A stretch of DNA of 64,000 nt from an uncultured Collinsella sp. GTDB taxonomy: Bacteria; Actinomycetota; Coriobacteriia; Coriobacteriales; Coriobacteriaceae. The stretch spans positions 1-64,000 of the forward strand of contig URKG01000006.1 of assembly GCA_900548265.1 (NCBI GenBank), in the 5' to 3' direction. The stretch's first letter is position 1. Each line of letters begins with the position of its first letter. Positions 16,985 to 25,949 of the stretch are shown in pieces. The notes under the pieces were generated by a model. It was not told the DNA's origin. It did not search any database and was given only the letters and a program-made list of their open reading frames with translations. Both the position numbers and the translations under genes were made by a program.

Positions 16985-18875
16985 GACCGCAGCCCAAGCA
17001 CGCCCGGCCGACCTCAAGCGCACTGTGCGCCGCTTGCTCTCCTACATGGGGCATGCCAAGTTCTCGTTGCTCGCGGTGGGCGTGCTCGCCTCCGTTGCCG
17101 CCATCGCGAGCCTCGCCGGCACCTACATGGTGCGCCCCATCGTTAACGGTTTGGCCACGGGCGGGGAGGAACTGCTCGCCAAGCAGGTCATCCTGACGGC
17201 GATCATCTACGCCGCGGGCGTGCTCTCGGCCCTGGGCTACTCACAGATCATGGTGCGCGCGGCCCAACACGTGGTGTCCGATATTCGCCGCGACCTGTTC
17301 GCGCACATCCAGACGCTGCCGCTCAGTTATTTTGACAGCACGCGCTCGGGCGACATCATGAGTTTTTTCACCAACGACGTCGACACCGTCTCCGAGGCGC
17401 TTAACAACAGCTTTGCCAACGTGATTCAGGCCGCCATTCAGGTTGTGGGCACCACGGCCATGCTCATCATCCTTAACTGGCAGCTCACGATTATCACACT
17501 CGTGTGCGATGCGGCCATTGTGCTGTATGCGCGCTACTCGGGCGCGCGCTCTAAGCGTTTCTTTGCTGCCCAGCAGGCATCGCTTGGCGACCTGGACGGA
17601 TATATCGAAGAGATGGTCTCGGGTCAAAAGGTCATCAAGGTCTTTAACCGTGAGGCGGCGAATGTCGCCGGCTTTGCCTGCCGCAACGACGAGCTTCGCC
17701 GCACCGGCACCGCCGCCGTGAGCTATGCCAACTCCATGGTGCCCATGACTGTCGTGATTGGCTACGTCAACTATGCCATCGTCGCCGTGGCGGGCGGCAT
17801 GCTCTGCATCAAGGGGCTCGCCGACGTAGGTGCGCTCGCGAGCTACCTGGTCTTTGTGCGCCAGGCCGCCATGCCCATCAACCAGTTTACGCAGCTGGGT
17901 AATTTCTTGCTTAACGCACTGGCCGGTGCCGAGCGCCTGTTTGCCGCCATGGACCTTAAGCCCGAGGTGGACGAGGGCTGCGTGGAGCTGGTGCAGACGG
18001 GCGACGCCGCGTGGGCATGGAAGATTCCCGAGGGCCAGGGCGTGGGCGCGTACGGGCACTTGCATGACGTGGCAACCGTTGATGAGTCGGGCCGTGCGGT
18101 GGCTGCCGACGGCACCGAGCTCACGTGCGGCTTGGTCCCGCTTGCCGGCGACGTGCGCTTCCATGCCGTGGACTTTTCCTACGTGCCGGGCACCCGTGTG
18201 CTCACGGATCTCAACCTGTTTGCCAAGCCGGGGCAAAAGATCGCGTTTGTGGGCTCGACGGGCGCCGGAAAGACGACCATCACTAACCTCATCAACCGCT
18301 TCTACGAGGTCGATGACGGCGAGATCACGTACGACGGCATCGACGTCAAGCACATTGCCAAGGCCAGCCTGCGCGGGTCGCTCGGCATTGTGCTGCAGGA
18401 CACGCACCTGTTTAGCGGCACCATTGCGCAGAACATCCGCTTTGGCAAGCTCGACGCGACCGACGAGGAGGTGCGCGCCGCTGCCGAGGCAGCCTGCGCC
18501 GACTCGTTTATCCGCCGCCTGCCTAGAGGGTACGACACGCCGGTCACGGCCGACGGCGCCAACCTGTCGCAGGGCCAGCGCCAGCTGCTCGCCATTGCGC
18601 GCGTGGCCGTCGCCGATCCGCCGGTGCTCATCCTGGACGAGGCCACGAGCTCCATCGACACGCGCACCGAAAAGCTCATCGAGCGCGGTATGGACCGCAT
18701 CATGCGCGGACGCACCACGTTTATGATCGCGCACCGCCTGTCCACCGTCCGCGACGCCGACGCCATCATGGTCCTCGAACACGGCCGCATCATCGAGCGC
18801 GGCACGCACGAAGAGCTACTCGCCCAGCACGGCGAGTACTGGCAGCTGGCGCATGGCTTAAAAGAGCTGGATTAA
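16977..18875 (+). CDS. Heterodimeric ABC exporter, subunit with canonical site
   Basis: A protein of 632 residues. The membrane domain occupies about 15-330. The NBD keeps canonical Walker A (GSTGAGKTT), Walker B with Glu (LILDEATSSID) and H-loop (AHRLSTV); its signature is LSQGQRQLLAIAR. Between membrane domain and NBD there is an insert of about 50 residues (around ELVQTGDAAWAWKIPEGQG) not seen in the partner. It pairs with the preceding degenerate half. The ATG at 16977 follows GAAGGGGG and overlaps the upstream stop codon, so the two are translationally coupled. Confidence 0.92.
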   Translation: MPKTAAQARPADLKRTVRRLLSYMGHAKFSLLAVGVLASVAAIASLAGTYMVRPIVNGLATGGEELLAKQVILTAIIYAAGVLSALGYSQIMVRAAQHVVSDIRRDLFAHIQTLPLSYFDSTRSGDIMSFFTNDVDTVSEALNNSFANVIQAAIQVVGTTAMLIILNWQLTIITLVCDAAIVLYARYSGARSKRFFAAQQASLGDLDGYIEEMVSGQKVIKVFNREAANVAGFACRNDELRRTGTAAVSYANSMVPMTVVIGYVNYAIVAVAGGMLCIKGLADVGALASYLVFVRQAAMPINQFTQLGNFLLNALAGAERLFAAMDLKPEVDEGCVELVQTGDAAWAWKIPEGQGVGAYGHLHDVATVDESGRAVAADGTELTCGLVPLAGDVRFHAVDFSYVPGTRVLTDLNLFAKPGQKIAFVGSTGAGKTTITNLINRFYEVDDGEITYDGIDVKHIAKASLRGSLGIVLQDTHLFSGTIAQNIRFGKLDATDEEVRAAAEAACADSFIRRLPRGYDTPVTADGANLSQGQRQLLAIARVAVADPPVLILDEATSSIDTRTEKLIERGMDRIMRGRTTFMIAHRLSTVRDADAIMVLEHGRIIERGTHEELLAQHGEYWQLAHGLKELD

Positions 18876-18924
18876 CCCGTTCGAGCACGATGCCTTGACC
18901 CCTCCGTGCTCCTCACCTCGCCTC

Positions 18925-18989
18925 AAACCATCACAACATTCGACGTTTTTTGCCAAAATCGGGAAAAGCATCGAATGTTGTGATGGTTT
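18925..18989. repeat. 65-bp palindromic element, copy 1
   Basis: The 19-bp arms AAACCATCACAACATTCGA and complement are perfect, around a 27-nt semi-conserved centre (CGTTTTTTGCCAAAATCGGG). Identical arms recur at 20167, 24401 and 35874. It lies 50 bp past the ABC exporter stop codon. Confidence 0.95.
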
Positions 18990-19090
18990 TTCTGCCACTC
19001 GACCGGGTGGAATCGCTTTCTTGCGCACGAAGGTGTGCGGACCCGTGGGCAGGGGAATAAGGTTGGTTATCCGACTCCATTGGAGGGCTC

Positions 19091-20128
19091 ATGGACCTGC
19101 CGATCGTCCTGTCCCATAAGACTGCCTGGCTGTACCACAACGTGGCGCGCCCGTCCGAGCCGCTCTCGCGAGCAAGCAGCCTATACGATGAGGACTCGCT
19201 TGCTAACGAGGCGGAACCGACCGCGAACCTGCCCAAATTGGGACTCGATGCCAAGGGGCTGAGGGCTTCAACGGCAGTTGGGATCGTTACCGACTATCTG
19301 GTTTCGCTCGGTATTCCACGAGAAGAGCTCGATCATATCGACACGCTCGTTAACTTCGATTTTGAGCGCTCGACGCCGGCTGGATTTAGGTGCCACGTGT
19401 TTGGGGCGCCGGTACCTCCAGGCCATCTTATCGAGGTGGCAGAGGGCCTTCTGGTGGTTGATGAGGCCATGTGCTTTGTCCAAGCGGGTTCGTGGATGAG
19501 TGAGCCCGAGCAGCTGGAATATGGCTACGAAATCTGTGCCCGATACCATTTGAATCATCTGTCGACAGGCGATTATATCGAGATGGGGCAGAGGTACACC
19601 GTTGCCGACTTGATTGCTTATTGCAATGAGAACCGATCTCGTCAGGGGGCTATACGCGCGGCCGCCGTGCTCAAGCGCGTGCACGATGGCGCGCGGTCGC
19701 CCATGGAGACGGCCACCGCAATCATGGTCGTAGCAAAACGTTCCCAGGGCGGGCTGGGATACGCCAAGATCGAGCTCAACCATCGGGTCGATGTTCCCAA
19801 CGAGTTCAAGTATCTCGCAAAGGCCGGGTATTTCGAGATCGACGTATATGCGCCTGCGAGCGGTACGGGGATTGAATACAACGGCTCGGACCATCTTGAT
19901 AAACAGCGCAGCGCGTCGGATGCGGAGCGTATGACCGTGCTGAGCGCGCTGGGCTTTAGGATGATCGTCCTCACCGGGACCCAGTTTGCCCATCAGCTGC
20001 AATTGCACCGGGCGATTAACGCCATCGCCCTCGCTATGGGTCTCAAGTGCGACCGAAGCGAAGCGTTCCAGAAACGTCAGAACGACCTGCGAGAGTTCGT
20101 GATCCGGCACTGGAACGGCGGTCTTTAG
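19091..20128 (+). CDS. Hypothetical protein with nuclease-like C-terminus
   Basis: A protein of 345 residues that I cannot assign to a named family. No signal peptide or membrane segment is visible. The C-terminal third shows YFEIDVYAPASGTGIEYNG, then a basic/acidic stretch and GFRMIVLTGTQF. This spacing resembles the E-x-D ... E-Y-x-G core of small PD-(D/E)XK (DUF559/Vsr-like) nucleases, as often seen in Coriobacteriia proteins of unknown role. The N-terminal two thirds may be a regulatory or DNA-binding part. The ATG at 19091 has GGAGG upstream. Palindromes flank the gene on both sides (18925 and 20167). Nuclease activity is an inference only. Confidence 0.6.
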   Translation: MDLPIVLSHKTAWLYHNVARPSEPLSRASSLYDEDSLANEAEPTANLPKLGLDAKGLRASTAVGIVTDYLVSLGIPREELDHIDTLVNFDFERSTPAGFRCHVFGAPVPPGHLIEVAEGLLVVDEAMCFVQAGSWMSEPEQLEYGYEICARYHLNHLSTGDYIEMGQRYTVADLIAYCNENRSRQGAIRAAAVLKRVHDGARSPMETATAIMVVAKRSQGGLGYAKIELNHRVDVPNEFKYLAKAGYFEIDVYAPASGTGIEYNGSDHLDKQRSASDAERMTVLSALGFRMIVLTGTQFAHQLQLHRAINAIALAMGLKCDRSEAFQKRQNDLREFVIRHWNGGL

Positions 20129-20166
20129 GGACGCTTTGGTCCTTCTATGGGGTGCCGTGGGCAGGC

Positions 20167-20231
20167 AAACCATCACAACATTCGACGTTTATCGCCGAAA
20201 ACGGGAAAAGCATCGAATGTTGTGATGGTTT
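20167..20231. repeat. 65-bp palindromic element, copy 2
   Basis: Arms are identical to copy 1, in the same orientation judged from the centre (CGTTTATCGCCGAAAACGGG). It sits 39 bp downstream of the preceding gene. Confidence 0.95.
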
Positions 20232-20362
20232 GCGTGCTGAGGATGGGCTTGGAAGTCCGTTTTGCTCGAAGCGGCCTGTCCTGTCGTACGGGTGTCGGCG
20301 TGATTCTCTCGTGGGGTATTATGTTTTCCGAAGAATAAAACGCCGCGTGAGGGGAGGGCCGC

Positions 20363-21418
20363 GTGGACGGGCACGTGCAACATGACGGCTTCGGCCGCGA
20401 TATCAACTACCTGCGCATTGCCGTTACCGATAAGTGCAATTTCCGCTGCATTTACTGCATGCCGGCCGATGGCGTGGCGCCCCGTGCACACGACGAGTTG
20501 CTCAGTGCCGAGGAAATCGCCCGCTTTGTGCGCTTGGTGGCGGGAGAGGGCATTCGCCGCGTACGCCTGACGGGCGGCGAGCCGCTGGTCAGCCGCCGTA
20601 TCATTCCGCTTATTCGCGACATCCGCGCGATTCCGCAGATCGAGGATATCTCGCTCACCACCAATGGCGCTCTGCTGCCCAAGCTGGCGCCGCAGCTCAA
20701 AGACGCTGGGCTTAATCGCATCAACATTTCGCTCGACACACTCGACCCCTCGCTCTTTGGAAAGATCACGCGCCTGGGTCGACTCGAGCAGACCATGGCC
20801 GGCGTCGACGCGGCACTGGCTTGGGGCTTTGAGCCCGTTAAGGTCAACTGCGTTGTAGTGCGTCGGCTCAACCAGGATGTGGCAGCCCTCGCGCGACTGA
20901 CCGTTGACCGCCCCATCCACCTGCGCTTTATCGAATACATGCCCATCGGCGACGAGCGCACGAGCTCGCATTGCGCTGTGGACCCGCATGCGCCCGCGCT
21001 CAATCCCGAGCTGTGGGACGCGAGCGATACCGTGCCGAGCGACGAGCTGCGGGCGCGCATCAATGCCGGGGCCGCCGCGACGGGACTGGGCGAGCTCGAG
21101 CCGCTCGACATCAGCGACGCTCCTGCCGGCGCGGGCCCTGCGCGCTATTGGCACTTTCCGGGCGCGGCGGGAACGGTTGGCTTTATTAGCGCCATGTCCA
21201 ACCATTTTTGTGCGAATTGCAACCGTCTGCGCCTGACGGCCGATGGCAACGTGCGCCCGTGCCTGTTCAGCGATGCCGAGTATTCGGTGCGTGAGGCGCT
21301 GCGCCGTGGTGATGATATGCAGGTACTTTCGATTTGGCGCGATGCCGTGGCCCACAAACCGCAGGAACACGCGATAATTGAGGGCACGCAACGATTTATG
21401 TCCCAAATCGGAGGATGA
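20363..21418 (+). CDS. moaA: GTP 3',8-cyclase
   Basis: A protein of 351 residues. It is the radical-SAM enzyme for the first step of molybdenum cofactor synthesis, converting GTP to 3',8-cyclo-7,8-dihydro-GTP. The SAM cluster motif is CNFRCIYC near residue 25. The substrate-side cluster near the C-terminus is CANCNRLRLTADGNVRPC. TGGEPLVSR is also typical. The GTG at 20363 follows GGGGAGGG at good spacing. A 4-bp gap separates it from the MoaC-MobB gene, so the two are one operon. Confidence 0.95.
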   Translation: MDGHVQHDGFGRDINYLRIAVTDKCNFRCIYCMPADGVAPRAHDELLSAEEIARFVRLVAGEGIRRVRLTGGEPLVSRRIIPLIRDIRAIPQIEDISLTTNGALLPKLAPQLKDAGLNRINISLDTLDPSLFGKITRLGRLEQTMAGVDAALAWGFEPVKVNCVVVRRLNQDVAALARLTVDRPIHLRFIEYMPIGDERTSSHCAVDPHAPALNPELWDASDTVPSDELRARINAGAAATGLGELEPLDISDAPAGAGPARYWHFPGAAGTVGFISAMSNHFCANCNRLRLTADGNVRPCLFSDAEYSVREALRRGDDMQVLSIWRDAVAHKPQEHAIIEGTQRFMSQIGG

Positions 21419-21422
21419 TCAT

Positions 21423-22718
21423 ATGGCCAAGAGCAGGTACGCCGATGCCACCAAGGCCGCTCGCAGGGCCGCGATGTCTGCCCACAAAGCCACGGCTGCG
21501 GCCGGCGATGCCGTTGCAGGCGCGCAGCCGACTGCCAGCGCTGCCACCGAACCCGCCCGTGACGCCCGTCGCGACGAGCTGACGCACGTGGACGCCAAGG
21601 GCGAGGTACGCATGGTCGACGTGTCCGACAAGGCCGAGACCCATCGCATTGCCATCGCCGAGGGCACCATCCTCATGCACCCCGAGACGCAGGCCATGGT
21701 GCTGCAGGACCGCGCCAAAAAGGGCGACGTGCTTGCCTGCGCGCGCGTGGCGGGCATCATGGCCATTAAGCGCACGAGTGACATCATCCCCATGTGCCAT
21801 CCGTTGCTCATTACCAAGAGCAAGTGCGACATTGCGCCCATCGCTCCGGCGGGGACGCCGGCCGAGGACGTGCCCGAGGGCTGGGCGCCGGCGCGCGCGG
21901 ACGGGCAGGTTGGCTTTCACGTACTGGTTACGGCCGGCGTGACGGGCAAGACGGGTATCGAGATGGAGGCGTTGACCGGCGCGAGTGCCGCATGTCTGAC
22001 CATCTACGACATGTGCAAGGCGGTAGATCGCGGCATGGAGATCGTCGACGTGCGCCTGTTGCACAAGGAGGGCGGCCGCTCGGGCGTGTGGGATCGCGCA
22101 GAGCGTCAGGCTGCTGCTGTTGAGGCCGTGGCCGCTGACGGTGCCGCACCCGCGAACGTACCCGTCGCCGTCGCGCCCGCAGCTCCCACTCCGGCCGTCC
22201 CCGCGATCGCGTTTATCGGCTACCAGAACTCGGGCAAGACCACACTCGTCGAGAAGGTTATCGCCGAGCTCACCCGCCGCGGCCTGCGCGTGGGTTCGCT
22301 CAAGCATCATGGGCATCACGGCTTTGATATCGACGTGCCCGCTAAGGACACCTGGCGCCATCACCAGGCCGGATCCAAGCACGTGGGCCTCATCTGCGCC
22401 ACGCGCTGGGCGGAGTACGCCGATACGCGCGAGGAGGACGAGATGCCCGCGCGCGAGCTGCTGTCGCGCTATAACGACGTCGACGTGGTGATCATCGAGG
22501 GTTACAAGACCGAGGGCTTCGACAACATCGTCGTCGCGCGCTCCGGTGTCGACCGTCTGCGCGGCAAGAGCTCGCTCGACCTGGTCGACGGTCGCACGCT
22601 GGCCCTTGCCTGCAACGAGGCCCTGGCGCGTCAGGCCTTCGACGCCGGCTTTGCGACCCGAGCCATCAACATCAACGACGCCCGAGCCATCTGCGATCTC
22701 ATCCAAGATCATCTTTAA
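21423..22718 (+). CDS. MoaC-MobB fusion (cPMP synthase / guanine-dinucleotide adaptor)
   Basis: A protein of 431 residues made of two Mo-cofactor enzymes. Residues about 45-235 are MoaC: LTHVDAKGEVRMVDVSDK, MCHPLLITK, and GKTGIEMEALTGASAACLTIYDM; MoaC rearranges the MoaA product to cPMP. An Ala/Pro-rich linker (about 236-258) follows. Residues 260-431 are MobB with P-loop GYQNSGKTT, then SLKHHGHHGFDIDVPAKDT and VVIIEGYK; MobB assists formation of the dinucleotide cofactor. The N-terminal 40 residues are a low-complexity Ala-rich extension. The ATG at 21423 is preceded by GGAGG. Fusion of a first-stage and a last-stage enzyme is uncommon. No frameshift is needed. Confidence 0.93.
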   Translation: MAKSRYADATKAARRAAMSAHKATAAAGDAVAGAQPTASAATEPARDARRDELTHVDAKGEVRMVDVSDKAETHRIAIAEGTILMHPETQAMVLQDRAKKGDVLACARVAGIMAIKRTSDIIPMCHPLLITKSKCDIAPIAPAGTPAEDVPEGWAPARADGQVGFHVLVTAGVTGKTGIEMEALTGASAACLTIYDMCKAVDRGMEIVDVRLLHKEGGRSGVWDRAERQAAAVEAVAADGAAPANVPVAVAPAAPTPAVPAIAFIGYQNSGKTTLVEKVIAELTRRGLRVGSLKHHGHHGFDIDVPAKDTWRHHQAGSKHVGLICATRWAEYADTREEDEMPARELLSRYNDVDVVIIEGYKTEGFDNIVVARSGVDRLRGKSSLDLVDGRTLALACNEALARQAFDAGFATRAININDARAICDLIQDHL

Positions 22719-22724
22719 GGCTCG

Positions 22725-22841
22725 ACGCTGCGCCGGCCCCAAGCACCCCATCTCGCCCCTCAAGCCGTCGCTCGCGTACCAAAGTACGCGTCGCTCCTCT
22801 TTCGGGGCGACCTGGGGCACTTGGAACCGGCTCGCTGCGCT
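22725..22841. repeat. Long imperfect palindrome after moaC-mobB
   Basis: Imperfect arms of about 35 bp (CGCTGCGCCGG, CCAAG, CCCCA, CGCCCC) pair with 22801-22841 around a central GCGTACCAAAGTACGC hairpin. It begins a few bases after the stop codon. Nothing coding is seen from 22719 to 23111. Confidence 0.7.
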
Positions 22842-22850
22842 GCCATAACA

Positions 22851-22879
22851 TGCCAAAAAGGGACAGGTTTATTTTGGCA
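22851..22879. repeat. TGCCAAAA hairpin with GGGACAGG loop
   Basis: TGCCAAAA/TTTTGGCA closes a loop containing GGGACAGG, the same word found in the loop of the CCACCACAAAGG hairpins although the stem is unrelated. Confidence 0.75.
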
Positions 22880-22904
22880 GGTTTTATCTGGGCAAACGTC
22901 ATTT

Positions 22905-22937
22905 CCACCACAAAGGGGCCAAGCACCTTTGTGGTGG
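22905..22937. repeat. CCACCACAAAGG hairpin, copy 2
   Basis: A perfect 12-bp stem around a GGCCAAGCA loop, followed by TTTTTGCTTT, so it could terminate plus-strand transcription. Confidence 0.85.
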
Positions 22938-23111
22938 TTTTTGCTTTAGTAGATGTGTGGGACATGCCTTACAATCTACCAAGTAGTTCATGACGGGCGA
23001 AAAACGGAGAGAAGGGGCTTGATGCGTCCTTAATGTTTCATGCGGATAGATTGATTTGACAGACGGTGGCGAATGCCCGCCGTCCGCATTCGTATGAAAC
23101 AAGGAGTCTCC

Positions 23112-24398
23112 ATGCTCGCCTCTCTTTTCTTAAAGCCTCAACCATCGCTGTCCGTGCAGGCCAAGCGCCTGGTGGCGATGCGCTTTCTCATCTACACCGG
23201 TTTTCAGACCAGCTACTTTATCGGCGTCATCGGAATGCTCACCTATGCGGACGACGCTTCGGTCATGGCGACATCGCTGGCCGTCCTTTTTATGAACGTA
23301 TTCGTGATCTTGGGATCCTTTGCGGGCGGCGCGGCGCTCGACGCCTGGGGTCCGTGTCGGCATTTCCGGGCGAGCATCGTCGGCACGCTGACAACCGGCG
23401 CGGCGATTATCGCCTTTGGCAGCGCGACCGGCATCGTCCTGCTTGGCGCGGCGCTCTTGGGCTTTGTGATGGGGTTTGCCCAGCCCATCGCCACATCCTA
23501 TCCGGCGTATCTCACCGACGACCCCGTCGAGCTCAAAGACATCAACTCCGCCATAACCATGTTCTCCAACGTGAGCATTATCGTCGGCCCCACACTGGGC
23601 GGCTTTGTCGCGGCGGCTGCATCGTCACGCGCGGTGTTCGTGCTCATGATGATCTTTACCGTACTGGCGCTCGTCGCCGGTTGGGGCTTTAGGCCGCAAG
23701 CAGGTCGTGCCGCCGCGCGCGAAAGCAGTCCCGCGGACAGCAGCGCAACGGCAAGTACCGCCAGCCAAAGCCCCGACCCCAGCACGTCTTCCCGCGTCAC
23801 CTTCGCGACCAGCATCAAGACGGTCTTTACCAACAGCGTCCTCGCCCTGCTGTTCTGCATTATCTTCCTTTCGAACTTTGGCTATGGAGCTTTCGATCCG
23901 TTGGAGTCGTTCTTCTACCGCGATGTTCTGCATGTCGGTGTCGAATGGATGGGCTGGCTCTCGTCGGCCAGCGGTGTGGGCGCGGTGCTGGGCGCCGTGA
24001 TCGCGCTCCGCGTGCCGTCGCACCTGGTCAACCTTAAGACGCTGCTTATAGCGCTCATGTCCGTTGGTCTGGGAAGCCTGCTCTACGTGGGAACGCCGTA
24101 CGTGGGCGTAGCCCTTGTCGGCCAGCTTGCCCTGGGCGTGGCCTGGGGCGTCGTCAACCCGCTCCACAACACCATCGTGCAAACGACGGCCTCGCTCGAG
24201 CAGCTCGGTCGCGTGAACTCGGTCATGGGTTTTGGCAACATCTTCGCTGGCGTGGCCCCGCTGGCGATTGCCCCGTGGCTGGCGACGACGTTTGGCGTGC
24301 AGCAGACGCTCGTTGGTGCGGGCATGGTCGTGACGGCGGTTCCCGCGGCGTTGCTGCTGTTTGGTCGCTGGCACTTGGATCGTGCCGCAAAGCAGTAA
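23112..24398 (+). CDS. MFS transporter
   Basis: A protein of 428 residues with 12 predicted membrane helices and a charged central loop around residues 195-230 (rich in Ser, Ala and Asp). Helix 1 begins AMRFLIYTGFQTSYFIGVIG; the loop 2-3 motif is weak. It resembles drug/metabolite exporters of the major facilitator superfamily. The ATG at 23112 has AAGGAG 5 nt upstream, which decides against an in-frame start 13 codons earlier. It is monocistronic, with palindromes on both sides. The substrate is unknown. Confidence 0.88.
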   Translation: MLASLFLKPQPSLSVQAKRLVAMRFLIYTGFQTSYFIGVIGMLTYADDASVMATSLAVLFMNVFVILGSFAGGAALDAWGPCRHFRASIVGTLTTGAAIIAFGSATGIVLLGAALLGFVMGFAQPIATSYPAYLTDDPVELKDINSAITMFSNVSIIVGPTLGGFVAAAASSRAVFVLMMIFTVLALVAGWGFRPQAGRAAARESSPADSSATASTASQSPDPSTSSRVTFATSIKTVFTNSVLALLFCIIFLSNFGYGAFDPLESFFYRDVLHVGVEWMGWLSSASGVGAVLGAVIALRVPSHLVNLKTLLIALMSVGLGSLLYVGTPYVGVALVGQLALGVAWGVVNPLHNTIVQTTASLEQLGRVNSVMGFGNIFAGVAPLAIAPWLATTFGVQQTLVGAGMVVTAVPAALLLFGRWHLDRAAKQ

Positions 24399-24400
24399 AA

Positions 24401-24465
24401 AAACCATCACAACATTCGATGAAAATCGCGATTTTGCCGAAAAACGTCGAATGTTGTGATGGTTT
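24401..24465. repeat. 65-bp palindromic element, copy 3 (inverted)
   Basis: The same 19-bp arms, but the centre (GAAAATCGCGATTTTGCCG) is the reverse complement of the copy 1 type, so this copy lies in the opposite orientation. It starts 2 bp after the MFS stop codon. Confidence 0.95.
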
Positions 24466-24496
24466 GCGTTCCGGCCAGGCCACCCTTCGGGTTCGG

Positions 24497-24529
24497 CCAC
24501 CACAAAGGGGCCAGGCTCCTTTGTGGTGG
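24497..24529. repeat. CCACCACAAAGG hairpin, copy 3
   Basis: A 12-bp perfect stem, loop GGCCAGGCT, followed by TTTTTGCTTTGACAGG. It lies 31 bp from the neighbouring 65-bp element. Confidence 0.85.
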
Positions 24530-24623
24530 TTTTTGCTTTGACAGGCCGCGCCTGCGCCTTGGTATACCATGTACGCCGTTCACGAATACACCCCACACCG
24601 CCGCACAACCCAGAAAGGCCCCC

Positions 24624-25445
24624 ATGGACACCACCTTCAGCCACATCAAAGCCGTGTTCTGCGATATCGACGGCACGCTGCTCACGAGCCAGCACACGGT
24701 GTCCCCGCGCACCGTGGCGGCGATCCGCGCCCTGCGCGAGCGCGGCGTGCTCTTTGGCCTGTGCACCGGGCGCGACGCCCACGCGACCGAGGCCATGTAC
24801 GAGCTCTGGGGCATCGAAGACCTGGTGGACGTGCTCGTGGGCTGCGGTGGTGCCGAGGTCATCGACCGCGCGCACGACATCAACGAGCTGAGCTATCCGC
24901 TGCCGGGCGAGACCATCGCGCGCATCTGCGAGCACATGGCGGACCTTCCGGCAACGCCCGTCTGCCCCCGAGACGGTGTGTTCTACGTGCCCGAGAGCAA
25001 CGCGTGCGTCGAGCACCTGTCGCGCGTCGACGGCGTGCCCTACCAGGTGGTCGATTTTGCCGAGTTTTTGCGCGAGCCGCAGCCCAAGGTGATGTTTACC
25101 ATGGCGCCCGAGGTGATGCCGCAGGTGATTGAGCGGGCGTCGACGTTTGCCGATAACACCGTTAAGGCGGCGGCTCTGCAAACCACGCAGCGGCTCTACG
25201 AGTTCATGGATCCGCGCGTGTCCAAGACGCGCGGCCTTGTGCGCGTGGCGGAGCTCAACGACATGGAGCTCCAGAACATCTGCGTGTTTGGCGATGCGGA
25301 CAACGACACCTGCATGGTGGCCGACGCCGGCGTGGGCGTGGCCATGGCAAATGGCAGCGACGCCACCCGTGCCGCCGCCGATTTTGTAACCGCCAGCAAC
25401 GACAAAGACGGCATCGCGATCTTTATCGAGGAGCATCTGCTGTAG
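24624..25445 (+). CDS. HAD-superfamily Cof-type sugar-phosphate phosphatase
   Basis: A protein of 273 residues. HAD motif I is FCDIDGTLLT, motif II lies in GLCTGRD, and motif IV is VFGDADNDTCMVADAG; the IIB-type cap lies between (about 85-200). Cof-type enzymes dephosphorylate sugar phosphates or nucleotides in the cytoplasm. The ATG at 24624 follows AGAAAGG. It is monocistronic. The substrate cannot be deduced. Confidence 0.9.
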   Translation: MDTTFSHIKAVFCDIDGTLLTSQHTVSPRTVAAIRALRERGVLFGLCTGRDAHATEAMYELWGIEDLVDVLVGCGGAEVIDRAHDINELSYPLPGETIARICEHMADLPATPVCPRDGVFYVPESNACVEHLSRVDGVPYQVVDFAEFLREPQPKVMFTMAPEVMPQVIERASTFADNTVKAAALQTTQRLYEFMDPRVSKTRGLVRVAELNDMELQNICVFGDADNDTCMVADAGVGVAMANGSDATRAAADFVTASNDKDGIAIFIEEHLL

Positions 25446-25457
25446 CGCCGGGGGAGA

Positions 25458-25492
25458 ACCACCGCAAAGGGGACAGGCTCCTTTGCGGTGGT
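25458..25492. repeat. CCACCGCAAAGG hairpin, copy 4
   Basis: Stem ACCACCGCAAAGG/CCTTTGCGGTGGT around loop GGACAGGCT. A to G in one arm and T to C in the other, relative to the other copies, is a compensatory change that supports selection for the hairpin. Confidence 0.88.
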
Positions 25493-25949
25493 CTCAGGCG
25501 ATTTGGGCGAATTGATGCCTAAAATCTGCGCGAAAATCCAAATAACGTTGTCTGAACATTACGCTTCTAACCACCGATGAGCTAAAGATATTCCCATCAA
25601 TTTGGTAGTCTATTCCTCCCGGTTAATGATCTACCGTTCACGGTCGATTTTCGACCGTTCACAGGACGCATGCTCTTGAGCAAAATGTTGTGCAAATAAA
25701 TAAAATGCTATTAAAAAATGATAACTAGCTTAATTACCAGTAGAAATAGATATTTCATAGCGAATAAACGAAGGTAAATCCGAGCAAATGTCAAGAGAAT
25801 TGAGAATTCGCTACAAAACTATCGGTATTTTTGCTTAGATGTTCAAACAATCGTTACAATATGAACTATAAGCGTGCGCAATTACAGATTGCGCAGATAC
25901 GTTTGATAGTGAAAGAGCAAGATCGCGGTCTCTTGGGGAGGAGACATCG
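25493..25949 (+). promoter_or_regulatory. AT-rich upstream region and promoter of pilus locus
   Basis: About 450 bp without a gene and far more AT-rich than its surroundings. A repeated GACCGTTCAC word lies near 25630-25665. A good promoter is TTGCTT (25831-25836), 18 bp, TACAAT (25855-25860), leaving a leader of about 85 nt. Low GC upstream of a surface-protein operon suggests horizontal gain or xenogeneic silencing (inference). Confidence 0.55.
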
